A stretch of 18,146 nt of DNA from the NCBI GenBank assembly GCA_900770165.1, contig CAAGJJ010000142.1, positions 1 through 18,146 of the forward strand, written 5' to 3'. The stretch comes from Clostridia bacterium. GTDB lineage: Bacteria > Bacillota > Clostridia > Oscillospirales > Acutalibacteraceae. This document shows, in pieces, positions 1 through 6,089 of this stretch. The stretch's first letter is position 1. The number at the start of each line of letters is the position of its first letter. The notes beneath the pieces were generated by a model. The model ran no database searches. It saw only the letters and a list, made by a program, of their open reading frames with translations, and was not told where the DNA came from. The position numbers and the translations under genes were made by a program.

Positions 1-466
1 CTACAATCTTTCCGGTAGATGTTTCTTTAGCTTTAATCTGAACTGATTCTTCTACCTGACTTAAAAATTTGCTCTTTAATTTTTCTTCTTTATATACTGA
101 ATATCCGTCTATACCCCTTTCAAATACAATAACCTTATTTAAACCAAGAACTAATGGAATATAAGCAGCTAATGGACAAAGTGAATTATCTTTACAAACA
201 ACTCTATAAAGCAAAAAATCTTTATAATAATCCATATCATATTTTTTTGATATTAATAAAGCTGAAAATATTATGATGCAGTTATAATTATAGAAATCAT
301 CTTCTGCTCTTCTCATTTCTTCTATGCTCTGATAGATGACAAATCTGTTAATCTGCTTCGGATTGTGATTTAATAGTCTGCTCTCTATTCCACTTCCCTG
401 ACTTCCTATAACTAATATTTTCTCTGCTTTTGTTTTCATGTGTTTACTTATTTTCACACTTTTCAT
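1..466 (-). CDS. Unknown protein with N-terminal glycine-rich loop (partial, runs off the left edge)
   Basis: This frame was read by hand: 155 codons are open from an ATG at 466 to the window edge, with no stop. GGAG at 477-480 lies 10 nt upstream and decides the start; the ATG at 476 is in another frame and stops quickly. After a basic N-terminus there is a hydrophobic strand followed by GSQGSGIES (residues 21-29). This resembles a nucleotide-binding loop, but isoleucine-glutamate stand where Walker A has Gly-Lys, so ATP binding cannot be claimed. Two further hydrophobic strands follow (around residues 73-81 and 109-124), giving an alternating alpha/beta look. I do not recognise the family. 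It lies directly downstream of the truncated tnpB element, whose right end is 48 nt from this start codon. Confidence 0.75.
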   Translation of the reverse strand, partial: MKSVKISKHMKTKAEKILVIGSQGSGIESRLLNHNPKQINRFVIYQSIEEMRRAEDDFYNYNCIIIFSALLISKKYDMDYYKDFLLYRVVCKDNSLCPLAAYIPLVLGLNKVIVFERGIDGYSVYKEEKLKSKFLSQVEESVQIKAKETSTGKIV

Positions 467-513
467 TGTATTTCATCTCCTATTTTTAATTCTGAACTCT
501 ATATTAGATATTC

Positions 514-650
514 TTGACACTCCCCATGCCTAAAGGCAGGGGATTCTTGGTAGCTGCCGAAAAGTAACGACTGACCAGTTCATTTCTGATAGGTCGTACT
601 CCAAGTTAAGGCTATGCCATTAGCCTTCGCAAGGCAGAACATATAGTTCC
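514..650 (-). ncRNA. Putative reRNA/omega-RNA right-end scaffold of the truncated tnpB element
   Basis: In TnpB elements the guide RNA is made from the tnpB 3' end through the right end, and the guide is the flanking DNA just past the cleavage site. Here the sequence between the tnpB stop (651) and GTGTCAA (514) keeps both hairpins, so the scaffold looks intact. The guide would begin at 513 on the minus strand (GAATATCTAATATAGAG). Whether it is expressed is unknown, since the 5' part of tnpB and its promoter are lost. Confidence 0.4.
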
Positions 651-995
651 TTACGCAGTTTGTCTGTTACCAACAAACTCAGTTGAGTTGCATATATTCA
701 TAGCACCTAAAAGGTCTCTATGGATGTGAAATCCGCATTTACAGGTATAGTCTCTATCATCAGCATGATGTACGCTTCCACAGACAGGACATCTCTGGCT
801 TGTATATGCCGGATTTACATACTCAACGGATATGCCTGCTAACTTTGCTTTATATTCTATAAACTGAGCAAGTCTATAGAATGACCAGCTATGCAGGCTA
901 TGATTGTTTTTACGACTTTTTCTTGTCGTAGAGCGAATGTTTTGCAACTGCTCTAACTTAATTACTTTAACATTGTGAGTAATTCCGTACTGTTT
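651..995 (-). pseudogene. tnpB: 5'-truncated tnpB (C-terminal RuvC-III and zinc ribbon only)
   Basis: The frame is open from 995 (just inside a TAA at 996-998) to the stop at 651. Full TnpB is about 370-420 residues, so roughly the last 115 remain. The remnant starts around the KLEQL segment, matching the region of the second RuvC glutamate. It continues through a basic helix-rich stretch (SWSFYRLAQFIEYKAKLAG). The zinc ribbon CPVCG...CKCG is intact, and so is HRDLLGAMNI with the third RuvC aspartate. The first RuvC aspartate and the guide- and DNA-recognition domains are gone, so it cannot be an active nuclease. A 98-codon ORF from a TTG at 947 could be translated, but I see no convincing ribosome binding site. 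Confidence 0.8.
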
Positions 996-1053
996 TTATT
1001 TGTTTATTAGAACATATTAAAGTCATTACATTTTTAAAAGTAATTATATTGTC

Positions 1054-1172
1054 ATAGTGTTTTTTAAGTTTTACTTATTAGAACAGTGAGTACATGCTAT
1101 AAAATAGTCATGCACACACTGGTATCATAAGTAAAACTGTTATGTTTTTGCTGAAGCAAAGACATTTTTACC
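1054..1172. repeat. Structured repeat, copy A (two hairpins, compensatory stems)
   Basis: Read on the plus strand. ATAGTGTTTTTT is followed by a long imperfect hairpin with a perfect 12-bp outer stem (AGTTTTACTTAT 1067-1078 with ATAAGTAAAACT 1127-1138). Inside are CAGTG/CACTG (1084-1088/1117-1121) and CATGCTAT paired with ATAG-T-CATG (1093-1112). A second hairpin follows: ATGTTTTTGC, loop TGAA, GCAAAGACAT (1142-1165), ten pairs with one G-T wobble, then TTTTTACC. Copy B (12081-12176) and the copy at 1554-1676 share the layout and boundary sequences but have different stem sequences. The right edge supplies the TAA stop of the gene at 1168-1512. It may be a structured RNA or a hairpin-type small mobile repeat; the strand is undetermined. 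Confidence 0.7.
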
Positions 1173-1512
1173 AGTCATCTCCTACTAATATATCAATGCC
1201 GGCATTAACTCCCATTGGTATATTTTGAAACTCTTCAAAGCCTATTACTTTGAAATCATCATAATAAATATCTCCATCAAGAGGATAAATCTTACCATCC
1301 GTCCATCTAAATACACCGCAAAATCCCACAATGTCTTTTACTCCATTTCCGATATCAATAATCTGAGTAGAATGTAGCTGCACTACATCAAAGTCCTTAC
1401 TCTTAAACATATCTTTAAAACATGCGGGTTTATCAAGTAAGGTAAATCCCTCATAACGGTCTGAAGTTTTTAATATATCTTTTAATTTATTCTGTATGTT
1501 TTTATCACTCAT
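1168..1512 (-). CDS. Unknown small protein (114 aa)
   Basis: The start at 1512 reads ATG AGT GAT AAA, preceded by a purine-rich GGAAGGGAAAA tract about 8 nt upstream. The N-terminal third is basic and helical. The middle holds GFCGVFRWTDGKIYPLDGD (residues 63-81), a compact glycine- and aromatic-rich segment reminiscent of phage proteins of the YopX neighbourhood, though I cannot assign a family. The C-terminus is acidic and ends GDDW. The TAA stop is part of the conserved GTAAAAATGTC edge of structured repeat A, so insertion of the repeat may have set the present C-terminus. It is probably cytoplasmic; I see no signal peptide or membrane segment. Confidence 0.75.
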   Translation of the reverse strand: MSDKNIQNKLKDILKTSDRYEGFTLLDKPACFKDMFKSKDFDVVQLHSTQIIDIGNGVKDIVGFCGVFRWTDGKIYPLDGDIYYDDFKVIGFEEFQNIPMGVNAGIDILVGDDW

Positions 1513-1553
1513 ATATTTTTTCCCTTCCTTGCATCTTGTTTCACAAGTTGCTT

Positions 1554-1676
1554 AAGTTTGCCTTATAGATACCAATGTCTACTATGTAGCCATTCAAGTT
1601 TATTTTATGATATTTACCTTTGGTAAATTTAATAAAATAAACTTTACATGTTGCACATGCCCTAATAAGCAAACTT
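1554..1676. repeat. Structured repeat, copy C (nested double copy, opposite orientation)
   Basis: Read on the minus strand this copy matches copies A and B. The outer stem is AAGTTTGCTTAT (1676-1665) with ATAAGGCAAACTT (1566-1554), one base bulged, and it includes the TTAGGGC and GGTATC edge words. Inside lies a second complete unit. Its stem is a perfect 13-bp AAGTTTATTTTAT/ATAAAATAAACTT (1596-1608/1632-1644), with an inner 7-bp stem (1612-1618/1622-1628). Its small hairpin is AATG-CTAC/GTAG-CATT (1574-1594). A third small hairpin CATGT-TGC-ACATG sits at 1647-1659. This is either a multi-branched RNA or one element inserted inside another. It occupies most of the space between the gene at 1512 and the disrupted gene ending at 1721. 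Confidence 0.7.
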
Positions 1677-1720
1677 TGCATCCTAATCAACTTATCACTC
1701 ATAATTTAAGTACTCTTAAC

Positions 1721-1831
1721 TTAATAAATGTCTCCCAATTTAACATATTCTCCATACCATAAAGCAGGTGCTTCACGTTTCCAATCCTTAGTCTGTTTCT
1801 GTTTAGAATCAAGAAGAGTATTAAGAAGATT
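1721..1831 (-). pseudogene. 3' part of a 49-codon gene split by the tnpB element
   Basis: This is the downstream fragment. It is open in frame from the right boundary of the element (1831) through 36 codons to TAA at 1721-1723, and includes TKDWKREAPALWYGEYVKLG. Joined directly to the 5' fragment at 3317-3355 it gives one uninterrupted 49-residue reading frame with a good ribosome binding site and no lost or extra base. That is what excision of an IS200/IS605-type element, which makes no target duplication, should restore. The protein family is not recognised; the N-terminal half would be a hydrophobic helix. On its own this fragment has no start and is presumably not translated. Confidence 0.7.
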
Positions 1832-1920
1832 GTGAACTACTCCGACTTATAGAAGTCAGAGCTTCAGAGAGTTAAAAACTCTTTTTAAGAAGTTTGATAT
1901 TTAAGTTTCCACCTAACTAA
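1832..1920 (-). ncRNA. Putative reRNA/omega-RNA right-end scaffold of the intact tnpB element
   Basis: The region from the tnpB stop to the GTTCAC end contains two hairpins (1868-1882 and 1840-1861), as expected for the 3' scaffold of a TnpB guide RNA. The guide would begin at 1831 and read AATCTTCTTAATACTC on the minus strand, that is, the 3' half of the gene the element interrupts. The 5' end of the RNA may lie inside tnpB and is not defined here. Confidence 0.45.
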
Positions 1921-3171
1921 TTAGGCAATCCTTATTCTTACAGGCGTGTCCACTTCACCTCTACTGTATAGGATACTCATATCCACAACGCTACTTTTCT
2001 TCATAATATTTAACGCTCCATTTACATCAGCATTTAAGTATTTACCATTTGCTGTTTTGAATAAGCCACGATATATTCTATTACCACTAAACTGATAAGT
2101 CTTAGGATTATCATTGTTATAAACAGGAATATTATCTTTATCCCAAAAAGATGCTTTTGATGTATAACTTTCTTCCTGTTTAACAAAAATAATACCATTA
2201 AGTTCACACAGATATTCTAATTTTGAACGTAACTGACCATAAGGAATATTTACAAATGTTTGATTATTAACCTTACCTATATTACTATTTCTCTGAAATG
2301 TTTCATTATAACCTACTATAAGTGTTCCAATATCATTATTAATGCAATAGTTTATAATAATGCGGGATGTTTTATTCATATAATCATTAATTTTGTTATT
2401 CCTATTGCGAGCATTTGCTTTTTGCTTATTAGTAGGTCTTTTACCTATATGCTGTTTATCTTTAATAGATTGCAGATGAGTATTTTGTTTATTATACCAT
2501 TGGTTTATAGATTTAAGTTTTTTACCATCTATAATAAATGATTTTCCTGTACTTGATACGGCAGTTACAAGATTATTAATACCTAAATCAAGAGCCAGTG
2601 CATTATTAGTGTTTAAATTTCTTTGAATATGTCCAGCTTCATAAATGTACTGAATTTCAAAGAACCTAGCATTTGCTTTTGGTATTATACGGATTTCTTT
2701 AACTTTTTTATCAAGTAATATAGGTGGTATAGTAATTTCAACTGGTTTATGGGATTTTTTATAAATATTAGAAAATGGCAAAATCAGCTTATTTCCATTA
2801 AGTCTTACAAAGCCAATAACAAGTGTAGTATATCCATCTTTAGGAAGATAATGTGGCAACTTACAATCTTTGAAAGCATATTTACCTTTTTTAGCTAATT
2901 TAAGCAATCCAAAAAATGATTTAAAGCTGCCGTCAACTTCTTTAAGTATCTGTTGTGCCATATTAGAATTAAGCATTTTATAATTATCAGATGATTTTAA
3001 TAAGGCATAATTCTTTTCATATTTAAGAAATTCACTTTCTGTAAAATAATACTGACGAATATTATATATTGCTTCATTTGTAAGATTCTTTGCTATATGA
3101 CAAAGCTTTTTAATTGACTTATAATCTTCTTTAGACAAATGTTTTACCTGCTGTTTTACCGTAAGATACAT
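1921..3171 (-). CDS. tnpB: TnpB RNA-guided nuclease of the zinc-ribbon-less clade (416 aa)
   Basis: It is full length, with AAAGGAGAAAG just before the ATG at 3171. TnpB proteins are RuvC-like nucleases guided by RNA from the element's right end; they cut empty donor sites and help the element persist. The RuvC-I aspartate is D195 (ALALDLGINNL) and the RuvC-III aspartate D382 (LNADVNGALNI). At the usual RuvC-II position the sequence is VGYNETFQ (286-293), with no glutamate where most TnpBs have LEDL. A conserved EESYTSKASFWD (333-344) probably supplies the acidic residue, as described for TnpB clades with a rearranged catalytic site. There is no CxxC zinc ribbon, unlike the neighbouring remnant. 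The tail ends RGEVDTPVRIR, typical of the clade. I see no frameshift or internal stop, so it is probably functional. Confidence 0.9.
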   Translation of the reverse strand: MYLTVKQQVKHLSKEDYKSIKKLCHIAKNLTNEAIYNIRQYYFTESEFLKYEKNYALLKSSDNYKMLNSNMAQQILKEVDGSFKSFFGLLKLAKKGKYAFKDCKLPHYLPKDGYTTLVIGFVRLNGNKLILPFSNIYKKSHKPVEITIPPILLDKKVKEIRIIPKANARFFEIQYIYEAGHIQRNLNTNNALALDLGINNLVTAVSSTGKSFIIDGKKLKSINQWYNKQNTHLQSIKDKQHIGKRPTNKQKANARNRNNKINDYMNKTSRIIINYCINNDIGTLIVGYNETFQRNSNIGKVNNQTFVNIPYGQLRSKLEYLCELNGIIFVKQEESYTSKASFWDKDNIPVYNNDNPKTYQFSGNRIYRGLFKTANGKYLNADVNGALNIMKKSSVVDMSILYSRGEVDTPVRIRIA

Positions 3172-3195
3172 ATTCTTTCTCCTTTCGTTAGATTT

Positions 3196-3222
3196 AGAGA
3201 ATATCTCTATGTATCTATTATA
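3196..3222 (-). promoter_or_regulatory. tnpB promoter -10 with downstream palindrome
   Basis: On the minus strand TG-T-TATAAT, an extended -10 (TATAAT at 3217-3222), lies 46 nt upstream of the tnpB ATG. No good -35 stands at 17 nt. A perfect palindrome AGAGA-TAT-TCTCT (3196-3208) sits just downstream, near the expected transcription start, and could be an operator. Confidence 0.4.
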
Positions 3223-3316
3223 ACATATATTTTACTAAAATGCTATCAAATCAGTAAAAGCATTTACACATTCATCTCGCCACCTATAGAGGTGGGAGTA
3301 TTCTGTTGAAAATTAG

Positions 3317-3355
3317 ATAAATTATGTATTCGCTTAAATCCATAATATCTACCAT
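3317..3355 (-). pseudogene. 5' part of a 49-codon gene split by the tnpB element
   Basis: The ATG at 3355 has GGAG (3366-3369) 10 nt upstream, overlapping the stop of the preceding gene. Thirteen codons (MVDIMDLSEYIIY) run to the TTTAT at the element boundary. Read on into the element, the frame has no sensible continuation. Joined to 1831-1721 it gives a complete 49-residue protein. The disrupted gene was the last member of the small operon running from 4560. Confidence 0.7.
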
Positions 3356-3370
3356 TATGTCTGCTCTCCT

Positions 3371-3577
3371 TTATAAAATGGTAACTATTATTGCTACAAT
3401 CATTACGATAAACGCTATTATAGTTGTTACAATTCCAATCTTCTGTACAGATTTTAAATATCCCTGCTCATTCATCTCTAATTTTTCACCTTGTTCAATA
3501 CCATCACAATAACCTAATGTATATTCATCAGTAAACTTAGATGCTTTTAATAAACATTTCTTTTTACAGTTACCCAT
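3371..3577 (-). CDS. Small C-terminally anchored membrane protein (68 aa)
   Basis: The N-terminus is basic and cysteine-bearing (MGNCKKKCLLKA). A polar middle follows (YCDGIEQGEKLEMNEQG), then one C-terminal transmembrane helix (about residues 47-67) ending IIVTIL. The topology is that of a tail-anchored protein with its N-terminus in the cytoplasm. The start lies inside the 3' end of the upstream gene (31-nt overlap), which suggests translational coupling. The stop overlaps the ribosome binding site of the disrupted 49-codon gene. I do not recognise the family. Confidence 0.7.
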   Translation of the reverse strand: MGNCKKKCLLKASKFTDEYTLGYCDGIEQGEKLEMNEQGYLKSVQKIGIVTTIIAFIVMIVAIIVTIL

Positions 3578-4077
3578 GCTTTATTTACTTTACCTTCTTT
3601 CAATTTATATAATTCCCTATTACTTGACCGAAACATCATAAATAGTATCTCTGTTAAAGGTCTGGTTCTGTTAATTTTTCGGGCTTTCTTTACTGCCTTT
3701 AAATTATACCAGCCGCCTTTATTAGCTCCATCAGGGATATATACACCAACTTCAAAAGGAATTTCCTTCTGAACTAGCATATATACATCTTCAGGCATAA
3801 CATAATAGTTATAATCTCCAAGAAAATTATGTCCGTTTGGACTATGGAAATCTTCTACAGATGATTTAATCTCATAGCAATAGAAATCTCCTTTCTCAAT
3901 ACCTGATACAGATGTATTTACCGGTTTAAACTGGCAATAATCTACACGCTTACTTATACCAGTAGCATAATCAAATGTACATTCCTTTGCTATGTATATT
4001 CGTGTATCATTCTTTGGATTAAGATGCTTTTCCAAGGATAATGATAATTTCTTTGTGATATCAGGTCTGTTACTCAT
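3547..4077 (-). CDS. PD-(D/E)XK nuclease-like protein, MmcB/VRR-like (176 aa)
   Basis: After a helical N-terminus there is a restriction-endonuclease-like core: RVDYCQFKP (D46), then FYCYEIKSSVEDF with E69-x-K71, matching the D...ExK catalytic pattern. GHNFLGDYNYYVMP (82-95) and EIPFEVGVYIPDG follow, the usual continuation in small phage and bacterial proteins of the MmcB-like DNA-repair nuclease type. The C-terminus is basic. The likely role is cutting or processing DNA; the substrate cannot be read from sequence. AAAGG precedes the ATG at 4077, and the gene follows the YopX gene after 6 nt, so the two are co-transcribed. The nuclease fold is fairly secure; the specific function is not. Confidence 0.7.
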   Translation of the reverse strand: MSNRPDITKKLSLSLEKHLNPKNDTRIYIAKECTFDYATGISKRVDYCQFKPVNTSVSGIEKGDFYCYEIKSSVEDFHSPNGHNFLGDYNYYVMPEDVYMLVQKEIPFEVGVYIPDGANKGGWYNLKAVKKARKINRTRPLTEILFMMFRSSNRELYKLKEGKVNKAWVTVKRNVY

Positions 4078-4083
4078 GTTATA

Positions 4084-4560
4084 TTACCTTTCAAAGTCAT
4101 TACTATCTTTACAATATGTCTTTTCTCTTTTATACAGTTCAGGATTATCAAATATGTTGCCAATAACTTCACAATATTCTATATCTTTTGAATAAGCAAT
4201 CATCTCAATAATAGGGGATACGCATACATTTCCATCAGGCTTTGTAATTTCTACAGACCAACCGCCATCTTCATACTGAATACGCCCAGTATATGCTTCT
4301 GAATTAGCATAAGCGTCATAATCTGTATAGAATGGTTTATGAATAATATCATTCTCCCAAATCAACTTATTGTTCTTGTCTTTTAAGCCGGTGCTTCGGC
4401 AGATAGTGGACGGGTCTATTTCAATAGCATATAAATCAGAAGCATAGCTTGGAACTATATAATATTTTTCTTTTCCTGTATACCCATATTTTACAATATA
4501 GCCAACAAGCCAATCTCCATTGTCAATCCTCTTTGCCTTTGATAAGTATTTATCTTCCAT
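4084..4560 (-). CDS. YopX family protein (158 aa)
   Basis: The family is recognised from its standard order of motifs. A first strand region reads WLVGYIV (17-23), then IDPSTICRSTGLKDKNNKLIWENDII (48-73). The middle has GRIQYEDGGWSVE (92-104), and the protein ends EVIGNIFDNPEL (131-142). YopX proteins are common in Bacillus, clostridial and Lactobacillales phages, and their biochemical role is unknown. The length matches the family (about 130-160). The gene starts 10 nt after the upstream chimeric ORF ends and is followed closely by the nuclease gene, forming one operon. Confidence 0.9.
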   Translation of the reverse strand: MEDKYLSKAKRIDNGDWLVGYIVKYGYTGKEKYYIVPSYASDLYAIEIDPSTICRSTGLKDKNNKLIWENDIIHKPFYTDYDAYANSEAYTGRIQYEDGGWSVEITKPDGNVCVSPIIEMIAYSKDIEYCEVIGNIFDNPELYKREKTYCKDSNDFER

Positions 4561-4570
4561 AATTATCTCC

Positions 4571-5218
4571 TTACATAATTCCTGTATATAACAAATCCTT
4601 CACTTCTTCATCTGATAAAGTTACCATTACATACTCATCAAATCTTATTTCATAGTCGTTACCAAATCGTGTTACATTAAGCCAATGTCCATTAGCATAA
4701 TCCTTATAATCCTTAATTTCTCTCTTATAATAGATAATAGCTTTAATATCCAATATCATTATCATTATTATAATAAGAAAAGCTATTCCAACCCATTTAA
4801 TAGAAATAATCTTAGAACAATAAAACAATAATGGTATTCCAAATAAGCCTATAGATGCAAAATTATACAACAAATCTATAATGCACTCTTTATAATTTCT
4901 TTTCTTCCACTTTTCATACCCATATTTAATGACTTTCTCTTTCTCATCTGCTGTCAGATTACGGTATCTCTTTAAATTGCCGGTTGCACAGAATCTACAG
5001 CCTACAGGACATCCACTCATACAGCTTACTCCTATCATCCATCTGTTTTTTCTGCTTCCGAGTTCTTTTTCATGCAGGGCATTTGTATTTTCATTTACTG
5101 CCATCTTTGTATAATCAGGTAAAAATGTGTCTGTTACTTCAAGGGGATATCCGTCTTTGGTATATAAAGCATATACTGTTCCATTAATAAATTCTCTTTT
5201 TCTCTTTTCAATTAACAT
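4571..5218 (-). CDS. Chimeric ORF: RlmN-like radical-SAM N-terminus joined to a two-helix membrane domain (215 aa)
   Basis: Residues 1-92 look like the start of a radical-SAM enzyme of the RlmN/Cfr type. They end in GVSCMSGCPVGCRFCATG with the CxxxCxxC cluster C70, C74, C77 that binds a 4Fe-4S cluster, followed by KRYRNLTADE. From about residue 93 the resemblance ends. A basic linker leads into two transmembrane helices (about 118-137 and 141-160), and then a polar C-terminal domain of about 50 residues. The rest of the radical-SAM barrel, with its SAM and substrate sites, is absent. The join is in frame near 4943. AAGGAG precedes the ATG at 5218, and the operon continues, so the ORF is probably expressed. 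It may be a recombination or deletion product that now makes a membrane protein. Confidence 0.75.
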   Translation of the reverse strand: MLIEKRKREFINGTVYALYTKDGYPLEVTDTFLPDYTKMAVNENTNALHEKELGSRKNRWMIGVSCMSGCPVGCRFCATGNLKRYRNLTADEKEKVIKYGYEKWKKRNYKECIIDLLYNFASIGLFGIPLLFYCSKIISIKWVGIAFLIIIMIMILDIKAIIYYKREIKDYKDYANGHWLNVTRFGNDYEIRFDEYVMVTLSDEEVKDLLYTGIM

Positions 5219-5247
5219 ATAGCTGCTCCTTTTATTTTGTTAATTGA

Positions 5248-5253
5248 ATTATA
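5248..5253 (-). promoter_or_regulatory. Possible -10 (TATAAT) upstream of the radical-SAM chimera operon
   Basis: TATAAT on the minus strand lies about 30 nt upstream of the ATG at 5218 and just downstream of the terminator at 5300-5331, where a new transcription unit should begin. I see no good -35 at normal spacing, so this is tentative. Confidence 0.35.
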
Positions 5254-5299
5254 TAAAACACTGTTTTTATTTTTATTGTAATTAAGCCTTTTTAGACAA

Positions 5300-5331
5300 T
5301 AAAAAAGACTGTTATAATTAAATAACAGTCT
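5300..5331 (-). terminator. Intrinsic terminator after the gene at 5341-6078
   Basis: A perfect 10-bp stem (AGACTGTTAT/ATAACAGTCT, 5306-5331) with a 6-nt loop is followed on the minus strand by TTTTTTATT. It begins 10 nt after the stop at 5341. Confidence 0.85.
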
Positions 5332-5340
5332 CATAATGTC

Positions 5341-6078
5341 TTATATATCTCTTTCAATATCTTTCTTAACTTTTGTATCCGGCTTGTATTTATTAACAAA
5401 ATCCTGTTTCTTTTGCTTAAGAATTACTTCACATCTATTAAGCATTGTTTCTTTTCTTTCCAAATCCTTTTTTAAATCTTCGATATCATTCTCAATGCTG
5501 CATACATTCTCTTTAATTTCTTTTAAAATAAATTCATCAGCTTCTTTTTCAGTATCAAAAATATGTATATTATCATTTTTAATAGTCTGTATATCAAGCT
5601 CTGTCATATTCATTTTGCCTACATGTAAATTCTGAACAGGTACAGCAGCATTAACCACATACTTTTCTTCAGCTTTTAAAGATTTATTAAAGTTATTCAG
5701 AATTAATTCATCCAATATATATATTTTTTTAGCACACAAAGTTGAAAAATAAACTGGTTCATATTTTTTACCGTTGTTTCTGTCGTAAGAAATGATGTTT
5801 ATTGTTGGATAATTCTTTTTTAACCACGCTGTTATGCCGTGATAGTCATAATTTTTAACAATATCCTCAATATCATAAGGCAAATAAATATAATCAGGTT
5901 TGATATCCATTTTTTCTAATACTTTACTTATATTTCTCTTATCCAGATTTATAAAATCAACATTTAACCCTAATTCTTCAAGGCTTTTGTTTTTTAATTC
6001 TAAATGCTGTAACTTGGTATTAGCTGAAGATGCTATTGCAGCACTAATTCCATTCCTAAAACATACCATTACATTCAT
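5341..6078 (-). CDS. Unknown protein with C-terminal coiled coil (245 aa)
   Basis: The ATG at 6078 has GGTGG about 6 nt upstream. The N-terminal 150 residues alternate hydrophobic strands and polar helices (MVCFRNGISAAIASSA, then DYIYLPYDI and TINIISYDR), suggesting an alpha/beta fold with no motif I can name. Residues about 180-245 are strongly charged with heptad-like spacing (IENDIEDLKKDLERKETMLNRCEV), a coiled coil that probably drives oligomerisation. There is no signal peptide or membrane segment. It is the last gene before a strong terminator and follows the KOW/YopX-like gene after 11 nt. Confidence 0.75.
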   Translation of the reverse strand: MNVMVCFRNGISAAIASSANTKLQHLELKNKSLEELGLNVDFINLDKRNISKVLEKMDIKPDYIYLPYDIEDIVKNYDYHGITAWLKKNYPTINIISYDRNNGKKYEPVYFSTLCAKKIYILDELILNNFNKSLKAEEKYVVNAAVPVQNLHVGKMNMTELDIQTIKNDNIHIFDTEKEADEFILKEIKENVCSIENDIEDLKKDLERKETMLNRCEVILKQKKQDFVNKYKPDTKVKKDIERDI

Positions 6079-6089
6079 ATTTCCACCTG

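Larger units (their letters stand above)
514..995 (-). mobile_element. Remnant of an IS200/IS605-type element: tnpB 3' part plus intact right end
   Basis: The element reads on the minus strand. It keeps the C-terminal part of a zinc-ribbon TnpB and a complete-looking right end. The right end carries a 7-bp hairpin (AAGGCTA/TAGCCTT, 608-627) and the typical subterminal hairpin CCCC-A-TGCC/GGCA-GGGG (522-542). After that come GTGTCAA and the probable end at 514; TCAA is the right cleavage tetranucleotide known from IS608. The left end and most of tnpB are missing. No tnpA transposase is present, so it cannot move on its own. Homology fades at about 995-1000, close to structured repeat A. Its right end differs from that of the intact element at 1832-3316, so two separate families inserted here. 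Confidence 0.75.
1832..3316 (-). mobile_element. Intact tnpB-only element of the IS200/IS605 superfamily
   Basis: The boundaries are inferred. On the minus strand the left end starts at 3316 just after TTTAT (3321-3317), the presumed target/TAM. A 7-bp hairpin (CCACCTC/GAGGTGG on the plus strand, 3281-3297) lies near the left end. The right end has a 6-bp hairpin (1868-1882) and a CTCTGACTT/AAGTCGGAG hairpin (1840-1861), then GTTCAC ending at 1832. Removing 1832-3316 fuses the flanks into one in-frame 49-codon gene, which supports both boundaries and the lack of target duplication. It carries tnpB only; any tnpA needed for transposition must act in trans. The exact ends could shift by a base or two where flanks agree. 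Confidence 0.75.

Noticed and set aside
1..466. Walker A (P-loop) motif in the left-edge protein
   Set aside because: The loop reads GSQGSGIES and lacks the essential Lys before Ser/Thr, so no NTPase call is made.
1054..1172. Repeats A and B as simple minus-strand terminators
   Set aside because: The long stems are followed by TTAAAAA on the minus strand, not by a T tract. The small hairpins have a T run only on the plus strand, after a three-base gap.
1541..1702. A 53-codon minus-strand frame starting ATG AGT GAT AAG
   Set aside because: It lies almost entirely inside structured repeat C, has no ribosome binding site, and its sequence is explained by the stems. The start resembling that of the 1512 gene is probably chance or a small duplication.
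2260..2541. Plus-strand open frames such as this one, and those at 14616-14963, 16354-16716, 17683-17976 and others
   Set aside because: They are antisense to well-supported minus-strand genes, have no ribosome binding sites, and show biased hydrophobic composition typical of reversed AT-rich genes.
4571..5218. A functional 23S rRNA methyltransferase (RlmN/Cfr)
   Set aside because: Only the first 92 residues resemble the family; the barrel, SAM-binding residues and C-terminal catalytic cysteine are absent.
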